Source: an uncultured Ruminococcus sp. (GTDB taxonomy: Bacteria > Bacillota > Clostridia > Oscillospirales > Acutalibacteraceae). Taken from it: a DNA stretch of 64,000 nt. Shown here in pieces: positions 1-9,478 of this stretch. Position 1 is the stretch's first letter, and every line of letters starts with the position of its first letter. The position numbers were made by a program, and so were the translations under genes. Under the pieces are notes generated by a model. It was given only the letters and a program-made list of their open reading frames with translations, was not told the origin of the DNA and did no database searches. Where the stretch lies: NCBI GenBank assembly GCA_910585865.1, contig CAJUGO010000002.1, positions 62,001 through 126,000 of the forward strand, in the 5' to 3' direction.

Positions 1-286
1 TTACTAACCTAATTGTCGTTGCTATCTGTTCCTTAACACTTATCACAAGAAAAGAAAAACCGATTCATTTTGCTTTTATCTCACAGTATATCTTTACCAC
101 AAATTTTTAACCCTACCATAACACAATTTTTTACACAATAGTTATATAAAATCATCGCCAAAACAACATCAATTCAACCGATTTACATTTAAATAATATT
201 TATTATAGACATTGTCAATATAAGTATAAAGTACATTATTCGTCAAAAATAAAGACGGCTGAAAATCAGCCGTCAGAAATTTATTA
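1..286. other. Noncoding left flank
   Basis: AT-rich stretch with no credible coding frame on either strand. Apart from the hairpin at 254-274, I see no promoter that I would defend and no RNA gene. Confidence 0.5.
254..274 (-). terminator. Intrinsic terminator after the ABC transporter operon
   Basis: A perfect 9-bp stem (GACGGCTGA / TCAGCCGTC) closes a 3-base AAA loop. On the minus strand it is followed by TTTATTTTT. It lies 13 bases past the stop of the ATPase gene, so it should end the three-gene ABC transporter transcript. Confidence 0.85.
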
Positions 287-1087
287 TTAATCTTTGCTTA
301 AGAGCATTCTGTCGTTATCAATTTTTGAACCGCTTGCCTGTTCAAACTTTTGGAGGAGCTGATCAACAGTGAGCTTTTTCTTTTCCTCCCCAGAAATATC
401 CAGAATAACCTTACCGTCATTCATCATAATAAGACGATTTCCGTGCGAAATGGCGTCGTTCATATTATGTGTTACCATGAGAGCTGTAAGATTGTTCTCC
501 TCAATAATTTTATCACTGAGTTCGAGTACCTTTGCAGCCGTTTTGGGATCAAGTGCCGCTGTATGCTCATCAAGAAGCAATAGCTTTGGCTTTTGGATTG
601 TAGCCATTAAAAGAGTAATTGCCTGACGCTGACCGCCGGAAAGCAAGCCTACCTTTGTGCTCATTCTATTTTCAAGTCCAAGATCAAACTCAGCAAGCAA
701 TGAACGATATTTTTCCTTTTCACCTTTTTTTACACCCCAGGAAAGACCTCTTTTCTTACCTCTGCGTGCAGCTATGGCAAGATTTTCGATAATCTCCATA
801 TCGGCTACTGTACCTGTCATAGGATCCTGGAAGACTCTGCCCAGGTATGGAGCGCGTTTGTGCTCAGGCAAAGCTGAAATATCCTGTCCATCTATTAATA
901 TTGCACCGCTGTCAACAGGCCACACACCTGCAATAGCATTTAGCATTGTAGATTTACCCGCACCGTTTCCGCCGATAACAGTGCAAAAATCTCCATCATT
1001 AAGCGTAAGATTCACGCCGTTTAAGGCACGTTTTTCATTAACTGTACCTTTATTAAAGGTTTTAAAAATATTTTTAATTTCTAGCAT
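287..1087 (-). CDS. ABC transporter ATP-binding protein
   Basis: This is a 266-residue cytoplasmic ATPase that would power the permease encoded just upstream (1100-2056). It shows Walker A GGNGAGKST at about residues 39-47, a Q-loop VFQDP near 85, the signature LSGGQRQ at about 149-155, Walker B LLLLDEHTAALD at about 169-180, and the H-loop histidine in MVTHNMND near 205. The gene order (binding protein, permease, ATPase) and the type of binding protein match the TrpX/PF04392 class of importers. The substrate cannot be read from the sequence; aromatic amino acids are one known substrate of relatives. Family assignment is firm, substrate unknown. Confidence 0.92.
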   Translation of the reverse strand: MLEIKNIFKTFNKGTVNEKRALNGVNLTLNDGDFCTVIGGNGAGKSTMLNAIAGVWPVDSGAILIDGQDISALPEHKRAPYLGRVFQDPMTGTVADMEIIENLAIAARRGKKRGLSWGVKKGEKEKYRSLLAEFDLGLENRMSTKVGLLSGGQRQAITLLMATIQKPKLLLLDEHTAALDPKTAAKVLELSDKIIEENNLTALMVTHNMNDAISHGNRLIMMNDGKVILDISGEEKKKLTVDQLLQKFEQASGSKIDNDRMLLSKD

Positions 1088-1099
1088 TCATCAGCCCTC

Positions 1100-2056
1100 C
1101 TAATTTGCATTTTTTGCATTCTGCTTTGCAACCTTTTTAAAGGAGGTCTTTGACTTGTTTTGAAGATACGGCACCGCAAGGAAGATTGCAACAATAACTG
1201 CTGTAAACAGCTTTGTATCATCTGTAGGCATCTTAAGCCAAAGAACAATGCCCATTGCAATATAATAAAGAACACCGCCTGCTACTACAAATATAAGTCT
1301 GATAACAAAGTTAATCCGTTTACGGAATATAACCTCACCAAGAACCTGACCGATAATTACAGCAGCAAGACCAATTACAATTGCACCTCTGCCCATATTT
1401 ATATCGGAGAATCCCTGATACTGAGCAAATAATGAGCCTGATAAAGCAACTAAACCGTTTGAAAGCGCCAGCGCTACAACTTTTGACGCATTTATATTGA
1501 TACCCTGTGCCTTGCTCATTGCAGGATTACTGCCTGTTGAGCGAATTGTCGCTCCTTGTTCTGTACCGAAATACCAATACATTGCTGCAATTATAACAGC
1601 AGCAATTGCAAGACCTATAATAATAGCCATCATTATATTACTTGATGAAACAACAAGGGTATAATTTCGATAACTTATTGGAAGGTTAGACTTTCCCATA
1701 ATATTAAGGTTAATAGAATAGAGCGCAATCTGAGTCAATATACCGGAAAGTATATCTGGTATACCAAGCAGAGTATGTAAAAAACCTGTAATAAGTCCCG
1801 AAATAATACCGGCTGCTAACGCAGCAAGCACTGCAACATAAATATTAACTCCGTTAAAAAGAAGTATAGCTGTTACTGCACCTCCTGTTGCAAACGATCC
1901 GTCAACAGTAAGATCAGCAAAGTTAAGAAGCTTGAATGTAATAAATACACCCAAAGCCATAAGTCCCCACAATATTCCCTGTGCTATATTTCCGGGTAAA
2001 GCACCTAAAAATGAAGCCGGATTAAGGGAAGAAAAATATTCTAAAATTGCATCCAT
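1100..2056 (-). CDS. ABC transporter permease (LivH/BPD_transp_2 type)
   Basis: This is a 318-residue polytopic membrane protein, rich in Ala/Ile/Leu/Val, with roughly eight or nine hydrophobic segments. It has the Gly/Ala-rich pattern of the branched-chain amino acid/sugar permease superfamily. I chose the ATG at 2056 (MDAILEYF) because GGTGAT sits at good spacing. A TTG four codons upstream is the alternative. It lies between its binding protein and its ATPase, with a 12-bp gap to the ATPase, and should form the transmembrane channel of the importer as a homodimer. Confidence 0.88.
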   Translation of the reverse strand: MDAILEYFSSLNPASFLGALPGNIAQGILWGLMALGVFITFKLLNFADLTVDGSFATGGAVTAILLFNGVNIYVAVLAALAAGIISGLITGFLHTLLGIPDILSGILTQIALYSINLNIMGKSNLPISYRNYTLVVSSSNIMMAIIIGLAIAAVIIAAMYWYFGTEQGATIRSTGSNPAMSKAQGININASKVVALALSNGLVALSGSLFAQYQGFSDINMGRGAIVIGLAAVIIGQVLGEVIFRKRINFVIRLIFVVAGGVLYYIAMGIVLWLKMPTDDTKLFTAVIVAIFLAVPYLQNKSKTSFKKVAKQNAKNAN

Positions 2057-2087
2057 AAATATCACCAATTATAATACATAAAATATT

Positions 2088-2111
2088 GGGGTGTCGTAAA
2101 TACGGCACCCC
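2088..2111 (-). terminator. Intercistronic hairpin between binding protein and permease
   Basis: The inverted repeat GGGGTGTCGTA / TACGGCACCCC has one imperfect pair and a 2-base loop. It lies 16 bases past the stop of the binding-protein gene and is followed on the minus strand by AATATTTTATG. The T-tract is imperfect, so it may be a partial terminator or a 3'-stabilising hairpin that lets the binding protein be made in excess over the permease. Confidence 0.55.
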
Positions 2112-2126
2112 AAACCGTTTACTTCT

Positions 2127-3125
2127 TTATTTTTCAATAGCAGTATAACCGTCAGGAATCTTAACTCCGAGTTCCTTGCATCTGTCAGCATCATACTTTT
2201 TAGTTGTAGGCGCATAAGAAATTTCCATTTTTGAAACATCTTTGCCGTTTACAAGAACATCATATGCCATTTCACCTGTCTTTTTACCAAGCTCATAGTA
2301 GCTGATTGAAAGTGTTGCAACACCGCATCCATCGCAGATGCCTTCTTCGCCCGTAACTATGGGTTTCTTTGCAGCAAGTGCAATATTGTCAATAATACCA
2401 GTATTTGAAGCAGCTGTATTATCGGTTGGAATATATAAAACATCTGAATCGTCACAAGCTGTTTGTGTAACTGCTGCTACATCATTTGTATCTGCAAAAG
2501 TATAAATCTTAACTTCATATCCGTACTTTTCTAAGCTTGGAGTAATTGTATCAGCCTGATATTTTGAGTTAGCCTCAGCAGAACAATAAATAATTCCGAC
2601 TTTTTTTGCATCAGGGAAAAGCTCATGTAAAACATCAGCCTGCTCATCAAGAGGAGCAAGGTCAGATGTACCTGATACATTCATTTCAGTGTAACCTTTC
2701 CAATCCTTAATATCAAGAGCTGTGCCATAATGAGTGATTGAAGTTCCTAAAATAGGAATATTGGGTGTTGCTGTTGCTGCTGCCTGTAAAGCACCTGTAC
2801 CGTTTCCAAGGATTAAATCAACATTTGATGATACAAATTGATTACAGATTGTTGTACAGTTTTGTGAATCACCCTGAGCATTCTGCTCGTCAAACTTAAC
2901 ATTGTCTTCACCGAGCTTCTCAGTAAGAGCATCTCTAAAACCTTTTGTTGCTGCATCCAATGCATTATGCTGAACAAGCTGGCAGATGCCAATATTGTAT
3001 ACCTTGCCTTCCTCAGCCTTACTGTTTGAAGCTGTGTAGTCTGTAGATCCGCCGCATCCGGCAAAGCCAAATGACATCATCAGCGCAGAAAGTGCAATTG
3101 CAATCATTCTTTTTGATTTTTTCAT
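2127..3125 (-). CDS. ABC transporter substrate-binding lipoprotein (PF04392 type)
   Basis: This is a 332-residue secreted binding protein. The N-terminus is a lipoprotein signal: charged MKKSKR, a hydrophobic core, then FAGC with the lipidated Cys at about residue 24. The mature part has the two-lobe layout of the ABC_sub_bind family, with motifs such as VGIIYCSAEANS and VLYIPTDNTAASN. It is the first gene of the operon, has a strong Shine-Dalgarno (AGGAGGAAA) before ATG 3125 and a near-consensus promoter upstream. It should capture a small ligand outside the membrane for the permease. The ligand is unknown; the TrpX-like branch is possible but not demonstrated. Confidence 0.9.
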   Translation of the reverse strand: MKKSKRMIAIALSALMMSFGFAGCGGSTDYTASNSKAEEGKVYNIGICQLVQHNALDAATKGFRDALTEKLGEDNVKFDEQNAQGDSQNCTTICNQFVSSNVDLILGNGTGALQAAATATPNIPILGTSITHYGTALDIKDWKGYTEMNVSGTSDLAPLDEQADVLHELFPDAKKVGIIYCSAEANSKYQADTITPSLEKYGYEVKIYTFADTNDVAAVTQTACDDSDVLYIPTDNTAASNTGIIDNIALAAKKPIVTGEEGICDGCGVATLSISYYELGKKTGEMAYDVLVNGKDVSKMEISYAPTTKKYDADRCKELGVKIPDGYTAIEK

Positions 3126-3181
3126 AACATTTCCTCCTATACTTTTACACTTTTATGTGTTAAAGTAATATATCGCTATTA

Positions 3182-3210
3182 ATTATAGTATAAATTAAGT
3201 AATATTTCAA
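3182..3210 (-). promoter_or_regulatory. Sigma-A promoter of the ABC transporter operon
   Basis: On the minus strand TTGAAA (3205-3210) and TATAAT (3182-3187) are separated by exactly 17 bases. This is nearly the consensus housekeeping promoter, about 57 bases before the start of the binding-protein gene. No T-box or other long leader fits in the short untranslated region. Confidence 0.75.
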
Positions 3211-3261
3211 TAGATTTGCGTATTTTCATTACTATTTATAATAACCTACTTGCATTTTTAG

Positions 3262-6200
3262 TTATTTTGCTACTACATTTTCTTCTCCCAGCTGATGTTT
3301 CAGTTCTTTTATCATTACATCGTTGAGTGATACCCACATTGACGTCGGAGCCTTTACTTTACGCTTAGAATCTGTTAAATAAAATATTACAGGGGTACTT
3401 CCTTCAAATATGTCAAGAACACGTTTTGCACGGTCGTATTTGTCAGTATACAAGTCATCAATACGCAGATATAATGCCGAAGGACGTGCAGCAATTATAT
3501 TTGGAATATGCTGTGTGGGATTCCTATTGCCGGCTGAATCTAATGGATTCTTTTTGCATTCCTCATTATTTCTTGCAGGCGCTATTGAATCGCATATTAT
3601 TTTAGGTTCTTCATTTTCTTTAAAATTTATTGAACCTCTAATTAAAACCACATTTCCGTCACCAAGAAAAACTGCATATTTTTCATAAACATTCGGGAAT
3701 ATAACTGCCTCAAGCGATCCGTATCTGTCTTCAATATTAGCAAACGCCATTATCTTATTGTTTTTAGTAAGCTGAGTTTTAAGCTTTGATACTATACATA
3801 CAACCGCAACCTTTTTGCCATCAAAATATAAGTTGCCGTCGTTATTTACAATATCACCCGTTCTGTCAGAATTAATCTGATTTGAAAACACAGTGTAATC
3901 ATCCATAGGATGTCCGCTTAAATACATTCCGGCAATTTCATTTTCCATATGCAGCAGTTCTTGCCTGGAAAATTCGGGTAAATCGGGCATTTGAGGCTTT
4001 GACGACAGCTGAACCTGTTCATTATCCATATCAAAGAATGACAGCTGTCCACCCATATTGCGTTTGTGTTCATAATCTAAATCGTCAAGCACCGCTTTGC
4101 TTACTGCTAGCAATTGTCTTCGGTTTGCACCCAATCCGTCAAACGCTCCGCACTTAATAAGACTTTCTATTGCACGGCTGTTTATGCTTTTGCCAAAAAG
4201 TCTTTTGCAAAAATCATAAAATGAAACAAATGGTTTATTTCGACGTTCTGATATGATCTCATCAATAAATTGTCTGCCAAGATTTTTAATTGCAAGCAGT
4301 CCGTATCGGATGTTATTCCCGCTTACAGTAAAACCATGATTACTTTCGTTTACATTCGGCGGAAGTACCTTCACTCCAATTCGCTGGCATTCAGCAATGT
4401 AAACTGCCATTTTATTTTGATTGTCGAGGACGCTTGAAAGTAATGCAGCCATATATTCCTTTGGATAATAGCACTTTAGCCATGCCGTTTTATATGAAAT
4501 AGTTGCATATGCCGCTGCATGAGATTTATTAAATGCATATGAAGCAAAGCTTTCCATTTCATCATAAATTGAACTTGCTGTTCTTTCATCTATTCCCCTG
4601 CGAATACATCCTTCAACAATTACATTTCCATCATCATCCGTAAGACCGTTAATAAATATAAATCTTTCCTTTTCCATTACGGCGTGTTTCTTTTTGCTCA
4701 TTGCACGGCGTACAATATCAGCTCGGCCAAGGCTGTAGCCTGCAAGTTCACGAAAAATCTGCATAACCTGCTCCTGATATACAATACAGCCGTATGTTAC
4801 CTCAAGTATATTTTTAAGAAGAGGATGTTTATACCTTATGTGAGCCGGATTATGACGGCAGTCTATATATGTCGGTATACTATCCATTGGTCCGGGACGA
4901 TACAGCGAAAGTACAGCAATTAAATCCTCTAATGTTTCGGGTTTTAGCTGTGTAAGTACATTTCTCATTCCCTGACTTTCAAATTGAAAAACACCTTCGG
5001 TGTTGCCGTGAGATATCATCTCAAAAACTTGTCTATCGTTTTCCCTGACTAAAATTTGATTATATTCAGGGTAGTTTTGCTTAATTATCCTTTCTGCATC
5101 ATTAATAACTGTAAGGTTGCGCAGACCAAGAAAATCCATTTTAAGCAAACCAAGCTCTTCAAGAGTAGTCATCGGAAACTGTGTAACAACGTTGTCGTCA
5201 TTTTTGGAAAGAGGGACATAATCAAAAACAGGTTTATCCGTAATTACGACTCCGGCTGCATGCATTGTTGCATGCCTAGGCATTCCCTCAATGCTCATTG
5301 CAATATCGAGCAGTGTTTTCGTCTGTTCGTCCTCATTATAGCGAGTGCTGAGTTCCGGGCTTACTTTAAGGGCTTTTTCAATTGTAATGTTAATTTCCAT
5401 AGGCACAAGCTTTGCAATGACATCAACAGATGCATATGGAATTGCAAGCGCTCTTCCCACATCACGGATTGCTCCTCTCGCCGCCATAGTACCAAATGAT
5501 ATAATTTGAGCAACATGATCTTCACCATATTTTTTTATTACATAATCAATTACCTCTCCCCTGCGGTCTTTGCAGAAATCAATATCAAAATCAGGCATAC
5601 TTACTCTTTCAGGATTTAAAAACCTTTCAAAAAGCAAATTATATTTTATTGGATCAATATCCGTAATTCCTATACAATACGCACACAGTGAACCTGCTCC
5701 CGATCCTCTGCCGGGTCCGACAGGTATTCTGTTTTCCTTTGCATATTGTACAAAATCATTCACAATAAGATAATAATCTACAAACCCCATTTCAGCAATA
5801 GTATTTATTTCATATTCCAAACGATCAATTAACGACTTATCCGGATGCTGACCGTAATATTTATACAGTCCCTTATAACAGTTGTTTCTAAAATACTCAA
5901 GATGGTCTTCATTATTGGGAACATCAAAACATGGCAGCTTGCGCACACCGAACTCAAAGTCAAAATTACACATATCTGCAATTTTTTGAGTATTATCTAT
6001 TGCCTGAGGATAATCCCTGAAAATCTCCCTCATCTCATTTTCTGTTTTCAGGTAAAACTCATCTGTCTGAAATTCCATTCTGTCATTATCATTTATGGTT
6101 CTGTTAGTCTGAATGCATAGAAGTATATTATGAGTCTTACTGTCAGATTTCTCAATATAATGGCTGTCGTTAGTAGCTGCTAACCCTACTCCGATCTCAT

Positions 6201-6777
6201 CAGCAATCTTTACAAGATCAGGAATAATCTGCTTTTGCTCTTCAATGCCGTGATCCTGAAGTTCTATATAATAATTTTCTTTTCCAAATAAATCACGATA
6301 GTATTCAGCCTTTTCCCGAGCTCCGGCATAATCACCATTAAGCAGTTTTTGGGGTATCTCGCCTGCAAGACAGGCTGAAAGGCAAATTAAGCCTTCACTG
6401 TATTGTTCCAGAAGTTCATCATCTATTCTGGGTTTTGAATAAAATCCCTCGGTAAACCCTTTTGATACTAGCTTAATTAGATTTTGATAACCTGTCCGAT
6501 TTTTACATAAAAGTACCATGTGATAATACTTTCCATACAATGATGACTTATCAAACCGCGACTGCGGAGCAACATAAACTTCGCATCCAATAATAGGCTT
6601 TATTCCAACTTCTTTACAAGCCCTGTAAAAATCAACCGCGCCGTACATCACACCGTGGTCGGTAATTGCAAGAGCACTCATTCCTTTTTCTTTTGCAGCC
6701 AAAGCAAGTCTGCTTATGCGGCATGCACCGTCAAGCAGACTGTATTCGGTATGGACATGAAGATGTGTGAAAGACAT
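3262..6777 (-). CDS. dnaE: DNA polymerase III subunit alpha
   Basis: This is a 1171-residue C-family replicative polymerase. It begins with a PHP domain (HLHVHTEYSLLDG at residues 5-17). The palm carries PDFDIDFC near residue 400, holding two catalytic aspartates, and LLKMDFLGLRNL near 545, holding the third. The KEQ-type motif YQEQVMQI and an OB-fold segment near residues 990-1040 follow. The length is normal for DnaE1. In clostridia DnaE works beside PolC at the fork. The gene starts 2 bases after xseA ends, so it is the last member of the nusB/TsaD-like/xseA/dnaE operon. No clear terminator follows it. Confidence 0.96.
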   Translation of the reverse strand: MSFTHLHVHTEYSLLDGACRISRLALAAKEKGMSALAITDHGVMYGAVDFYRACKEVGIKPIIGCEVYVAPQSRFDKSSLYGKYYHMVLLCKNRTGYQNLIKLVSKGFTEGFYSKPRIDDELLEQYSEGLICLSACLAGEIPQKLLNGDYAGAREKAEYYRDLFGKENYYIELQDHGIEEQKQIIPDLVKIADEIGVGLAATNDSHYIEKSDSKTHNILLCIQTNRTINDNDRMEFQTDEFYLKTENEMREIFRDYPQAIDNTQKIADMCNFDFEFGVRKLPCFDVPNNEDHLEYFRNNCYKGLYKYYGQHPDKSLIDRLEYEINTIAEMGFVDYYLIVNDFVQYAKENRIPVGPGRGSGAGSLCAYCIGITDIDPIKYNLLFERFLNPERVSMPDFDIDFCKDRRGEVIDYVIKKYGEDHVAQIISFGTMAARGAIRDVGRALAIPYASVDVIAKLVPMEINITIEKALKVSPELSTRYNEDEQTKTLLDIAMSIEGMPRHATMHAAGVVITDKPVFDYVPLSKNDDNVVTQFPMTTLEELGLLKMDFLGLRNLTVINDAERIIKQNYPEYNQILVRENDRQVFEMISHGNTEGVFQFESQGMRNVLTQLKPETLEDLIAVLSLYRPGPMDSIPTYIDCRHNPAHIRYKHPLLKNILEVTYGCIVYQEQVMQIFRELAGYSLGRADIVRRAMSKKKHAVMEKERFIFINGLTDDDGNVIVEGCIRRGIDERTASSIYDEMESFASYAFNKSHAAAYATISYKTAWLKCYYPKEYMAALLSSVLDNQNKMAVYIAECQRIGVKVLPPNVNESNHGFTVSGNNIRYGLLAIKNLGRQFIDEIISERRNKPFVSFYDFCKRLFGKSINSRAIESLIKCGAFDGLGANRRQLLAVSKAVLDDLDYEHKRNMGGQLSFFDMDNEQVQLSSKPQMPDLPEFSRQELLHMENEIAGMYLSGHPMDDYTVFSNQINSDRTGDIVNNDGNLYFDGKKVAVVCIVSKLKTQLTKNNKIMAFANIEDRYGSLEAVIFPNVYEKYAVFLGDGNVVLIRGSINFKENEEPKIICDSIAPARNNEECKKNPLDSAGNRNPTQHIPNIIAARPSALYLRIDDLYTDKYDRAKRVLDIFEGSTPVIFYLTDSKRKVKAPTSMWVSLNDVMIKELKHQLGEENVVAK

Positions 6778-6779
6778 TT

Positions 6780-7994
6780 TTACTCACCCGTTGCCTTTGC
6801 TATAATTTCACCGTCAGAAAAACGAACAGTGAACAAATCATCCTTGTTTATCATTAACTTTGAAGTAATAACACTTCCGTCCTTTTCGGCAATTGAATAG
6901 CCCCTCAAAAGCACTGACATTGGATTTAAGCTTTCAAGCTTTGATGCAGCGTTTGTAATCATGCCGCTCTTTTTTACAATCAAATCATTCATACAGTGCC
7001 GTAAAAATGATTTGCAGCTGTCAAACTTTCTTTCGTATTCATAAATTTGTGTCTGAGGGGATACCGACAGGAGTCTTCTGTTCAATTCTGAAACAGAATT
7101 ATCACAGTGTTTAATCTTTAAATTCATTATTGAAGAAATATATTGAAGCTGAGACATATAATATGTCCTAAGCTCGTCCATGTCCGGAACTGCCAATTCG
7201 GCAGCAGCCGAAGGAGTAGGAGCCCGTAAATCAGAGACAAAATCACAAATTGTAAAATCGGTCTCATGTCCGACAGCAGAAATCACAGGAATATTACAGT
7301 TGTATATTGCATATGCAAGTTCTTCACTGTTAAAAGCCCACAGATCTTCAATTGAGCCGCCGCCTCTGCCTATAATAATAACATCACATGCATTATATTT
7401 ATCAAGCATTTGTACAGCATTTACAAGCTGAATCGGAGAATTTTCCCCCTGTACAAGTACCGGACACATAACAATATCAGCACAGGGATACCGTCTGTTC
7501 AGTATATTGCGTATATCCTGAACAGCTGCACCTGTGGGAGAAGTTATTATACCTATTGTTTTCGGAAACTTCGGAATCGTTTTTTTATGTGAACTGTCAA
7601 ACAAACCCTTCGCAGCAAGGGTTTGTTTAAGTTGTTCATAAGCAAGTGTGAGAGCACCGACACCGTCAGGCTGCATATCTTCAATATACAGCTGATACTG
7701 ACCGCTCGGTTCATAGACTGCTATTCTGCCCCTGCATATCACTTTCATACCGTTATCAGGCTTAAATCTTAAATTGCGTGCATTACCCGCAAACATTACA
7801 GCTTTCATAACAGATCTATCATCTTTTATAGAAAGATATATATGTCCGCTTCTGTAATGATTAGTAAGATTTGAGATCTCACCAGTTACAAAAATGACAT
7901 TAAGCCGTGCATCATTTTCAATAAGTGATTTAATATAAAAATTAAGCTGTGATACGCTTAATACTTTTGGTGTTTTAAACTCCGGTGTGTACAT
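6780..7994 (-). CDS. xseA: Exodeoxyribonuclease VII large subunit
   Basis: This is a 404-residue catalytic subunit of exonuclease VII, which degrades single-stranded DNA to oligonucleotides. An N-terminal OB-fold (residues about 10-110, motif FVTGEISNL) is followed by the catalytic domain with GIITSPTGAAVQDI, GRGGGSIEDLW and GHETDFTICDFVSDLRAPTPS. A shortened helical C-terminal region ends with the usual LLRGYSI element. The start at ATG 7994 has GGAAG at proper spacing and lies 20 bp inside the end of the preceding TsaD-like gene. The small subunit gene xseB, normally directly downstream, is absent: dnaE follows after 2 bases. Confidence 0.95.
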   Translation of the reverse strand: MYTPEFKTPKVLSVSQLNFYIKSLIENDARLNVIFVTGEISNLTNHYRSGHIYLSIKDDRSVMKAVMFAGNARNLRFKPDNGMKVICRGRIAVYEPSGQYQLYIEDMQPDGVGALTLAYEQLKQTLAAKGLFDSSHKKTIPKFPKTIGIITSPTGAAVQDIRNILNRRYPCADIVMCPVLVQGENSPIQLVNAVQMLDKYNACDVIIIGRGGGSIEDLWAFNSEELAYAIYNCNIPVISAVGHETDFTICDFVSDLRAPTPSAAAELAVPDMDELRTYYMSQLQYISSIMNLKIKHCDNSVSELNRRLLSVSPQTQIYEYERKFDSCKSFLRHCMNDLIVKKSGMITNAASKLESLNPMSVLLRGYSIAEKDGSVITSKLMINKDDLFTVRFSDGEIIAKATGE

Positions 7995-8925
7995 TATTAA
8001 ACTTCCTGTATGTCAGATATGCGATACCTGCTGCATTGTCTGTTGAAAATGCCGGTTCTGCAAATATCGCATTATATTTTTCTGTAAATGAATCTTTGAT
8101 TATTTTATTTGACATTACACCGCCTGCATACAATATTGGAATATTGCCGTGCATTTGAATTAACCTTTGCATCATAAGCGATATAGTTTCTTCAATATAC
8201 TTTAAGCAAAATGCTGCTGTATATTCTCTTGGTTTTCCCTGATCAACAAGCCTTTTACACAAATTTTCAACTCCGCTCAAACAACAGTCACAGTTTTTAA
8301 GAGTTGGATGAACCTTGATTGCCTCACTGTTTTTTTTCGCAAGCTTTTCAAGTTCTGACCCGCATGGAAATTTCAGACCAAGCATAAGACCTATTCTGTC
8401 TATTGCCTGTCCTGCATTAAGATCAAGTGTTTTAGCTGCTAAATCAAGTGAAAATCCGTATTTGCTACCCTGTGCAATTACAGCTTCGGTAGTTCCTCCG
8501 CTTATATGAAAAGCAATAAATTTTTTTGTAAATAAATCATCCCGTTTTGCGCTGTAAAGTGCCGCCGCAATATGTCCTTCCTGATGAGAAAAAGCATATA
8601 GAGGTATTTTCAATGCTGCAGATAAAATTTTTGCCGTGTTCTCTCCTACTGTAAAACACGGCATATATGAGCCGTCAACAGAGCGGGGGCGGCAGGAAAC
8701 TCCTATTGCTGAAATCTCTGATGTATCTATATCTCTTACAAGCTCAGAAAATAGTGTGTGTAATTGTGCCGTATGATGAAACACCGCATCACTCTGACGC
8801 AGTCCAAGCTGACCTTCCTTTACCGGCAAAAGTTGTTTTTTCTGAATCATTTCACCTGTAATTCCGTTATACAAAGCAGTTGATGTAGTATAATTTGATG
8901 TATCTATTCCTAAAAATAAACTCAT
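7975..8925 (-). CDS. TsaD-like (Kae1/peptidase M22 family) paralogue
   Basis: This is a 316-residue ASKHA-fold protein of the TsaD/glycoprotease family. It has the nucleotide-binding start FLGIDTSNYTTS, the HHTAQLH segment at 50-56, and the HxxxH metal ligands in SHQEGHIAAA (H114 and H118). YAGGVMSNK lies near residue 265. TsaD itself makes the t6A tRNA modification with TsaB and TsaE. The diverged sequence and the position between nusB and xseA suggest the clostridial paralogue often annotated O-sialoglycoprotein endopeptidase, whose function is unsettled. It overlaps nusB by 4 bp and xseA by 20 bp, so it is translationally coupled to both. Confidence 0.75.
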   Translation of the reverse strand: MSLFLGIDTSNYTTSTALYNGITGEMIQKKQLLPVKEGQLGLRQSDAVFHHTAQLHTLFSELVRDIDTSEISAIGVSCRPRSVDGSYMPCFTVGENTAKILSAALKIPLYAFSHQEGHIAAALYSAKRDDLFTKKFIAFHISGGTTEAVIAQGSKYGFSLDLAAKTLDLNAGQAIDRIGLMLGLKFPCGSELEKLAKKNSEAIKVHPTLKNCDCCLSGVENLCKRLVDQGKPREYTAAFCLKYIEETISLMMQRLIQMHGNIPILYAGGVMSNKIIKDSFTEKYNAIFAEPAFSTDNAAGIAYLTYRKFNNVHTGV

Positions 8926-9362
8926 TCTTTTTTCTCCGAATAATCACGGACAAATGATCCCAGAATACCATTTACAAATTTGCTCTCATCAATAGTATAC
9001 TTTTTTGCCAGTTCTACAGCCTCATTAATTGAAACACTCTGCGGAACACCGGCAACATATTTTATTTCATATATTGCAAGACGAAGAATTGCAAGAGAAG
9101 GCTTTGAAATTCTCGAAATTGACCATCCTTGTTTAAGATATTTTTTAATTTCATCGTCAATTTCATCTTTTTTATCCTCTATCCCCCCGACAACAGACTG
9201 AGCATATCCGCAAATGCCACCCTCGTACATCTCAGAATTATCCTCAATCGTTGCTTCAAGCGGTTCATCATCAAATGACTTAGAAAACAAAAGCATGAAT
9301 GCCTGTTCCCTTGCCTCACTTCGTGTAAGATTAATCTGACTCTCATTTAGTTCATTACTCAT
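8922..9362 (-). CDS. nusB: Transcription antitermination factor NusB
   Basis: This is a 146-residue all-helical RNA-binding protein that pairs with NusE/S10 on boxA RNA to stop premature termination of rRNA transcription. It shows the family layout: SEAREQAFMLLFS at the N-terminus, ISRISKPSLAILRLAIYEI in the middle, and INEAVELAKKYTIDESKFVNGIL near the end. It is the first gene of its operon, 37 bases past a good sigma-A promoter. Its place just after the spoIIIA operon is the common Firmicutes order. Confidence 0.95.
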   Translation of the reverse strand: MSNELNESQINLTRSEAREQAFMLLFSKSFDDEPLEATIEDNSEMYEGGICGYAQSVVGGIEDKKDEIDDEIKKYLKQGWSISRISKPSLAILRLAIYEIKYVAGVPQSVSINEAVELAKKYTIDESKFVNGILGSFVRDYSEKKE

Positions 9363-9396
9363 AATTATACCAACTTTACATTGAATTTACAGTGTA

Positions 9397-9425
9397 ATTA
9401 TAACACAGAGCAGATTAAATGTAAA
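9397..9425 (-). promoter_or_regulatory. Sigma-A promoter of the nusB operon
   Basis: On the minus strand TTTACA (9420-9425) and TATAAT (9397-9402) are spaced 17 bases apart, 35 bases before the nusB start codon. The -10 is perfect and the -35 has one mismatch. No terminator hairpin separates spoIIIAH from this promoter, so read-through from spoIIIA is possible during sporulation. Confidence 0.65.
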
Positions 9426-9478
9426 TAAAATTAATTTAATGCCGAAGCTTGTTTTAATTGTATATAAAATACTATTCT

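Noticed and set aside
1081..1275. 64-codon frame overlapping the permease gene end
   Set aside because: It runs in another frame of the permease gene and has no family features.
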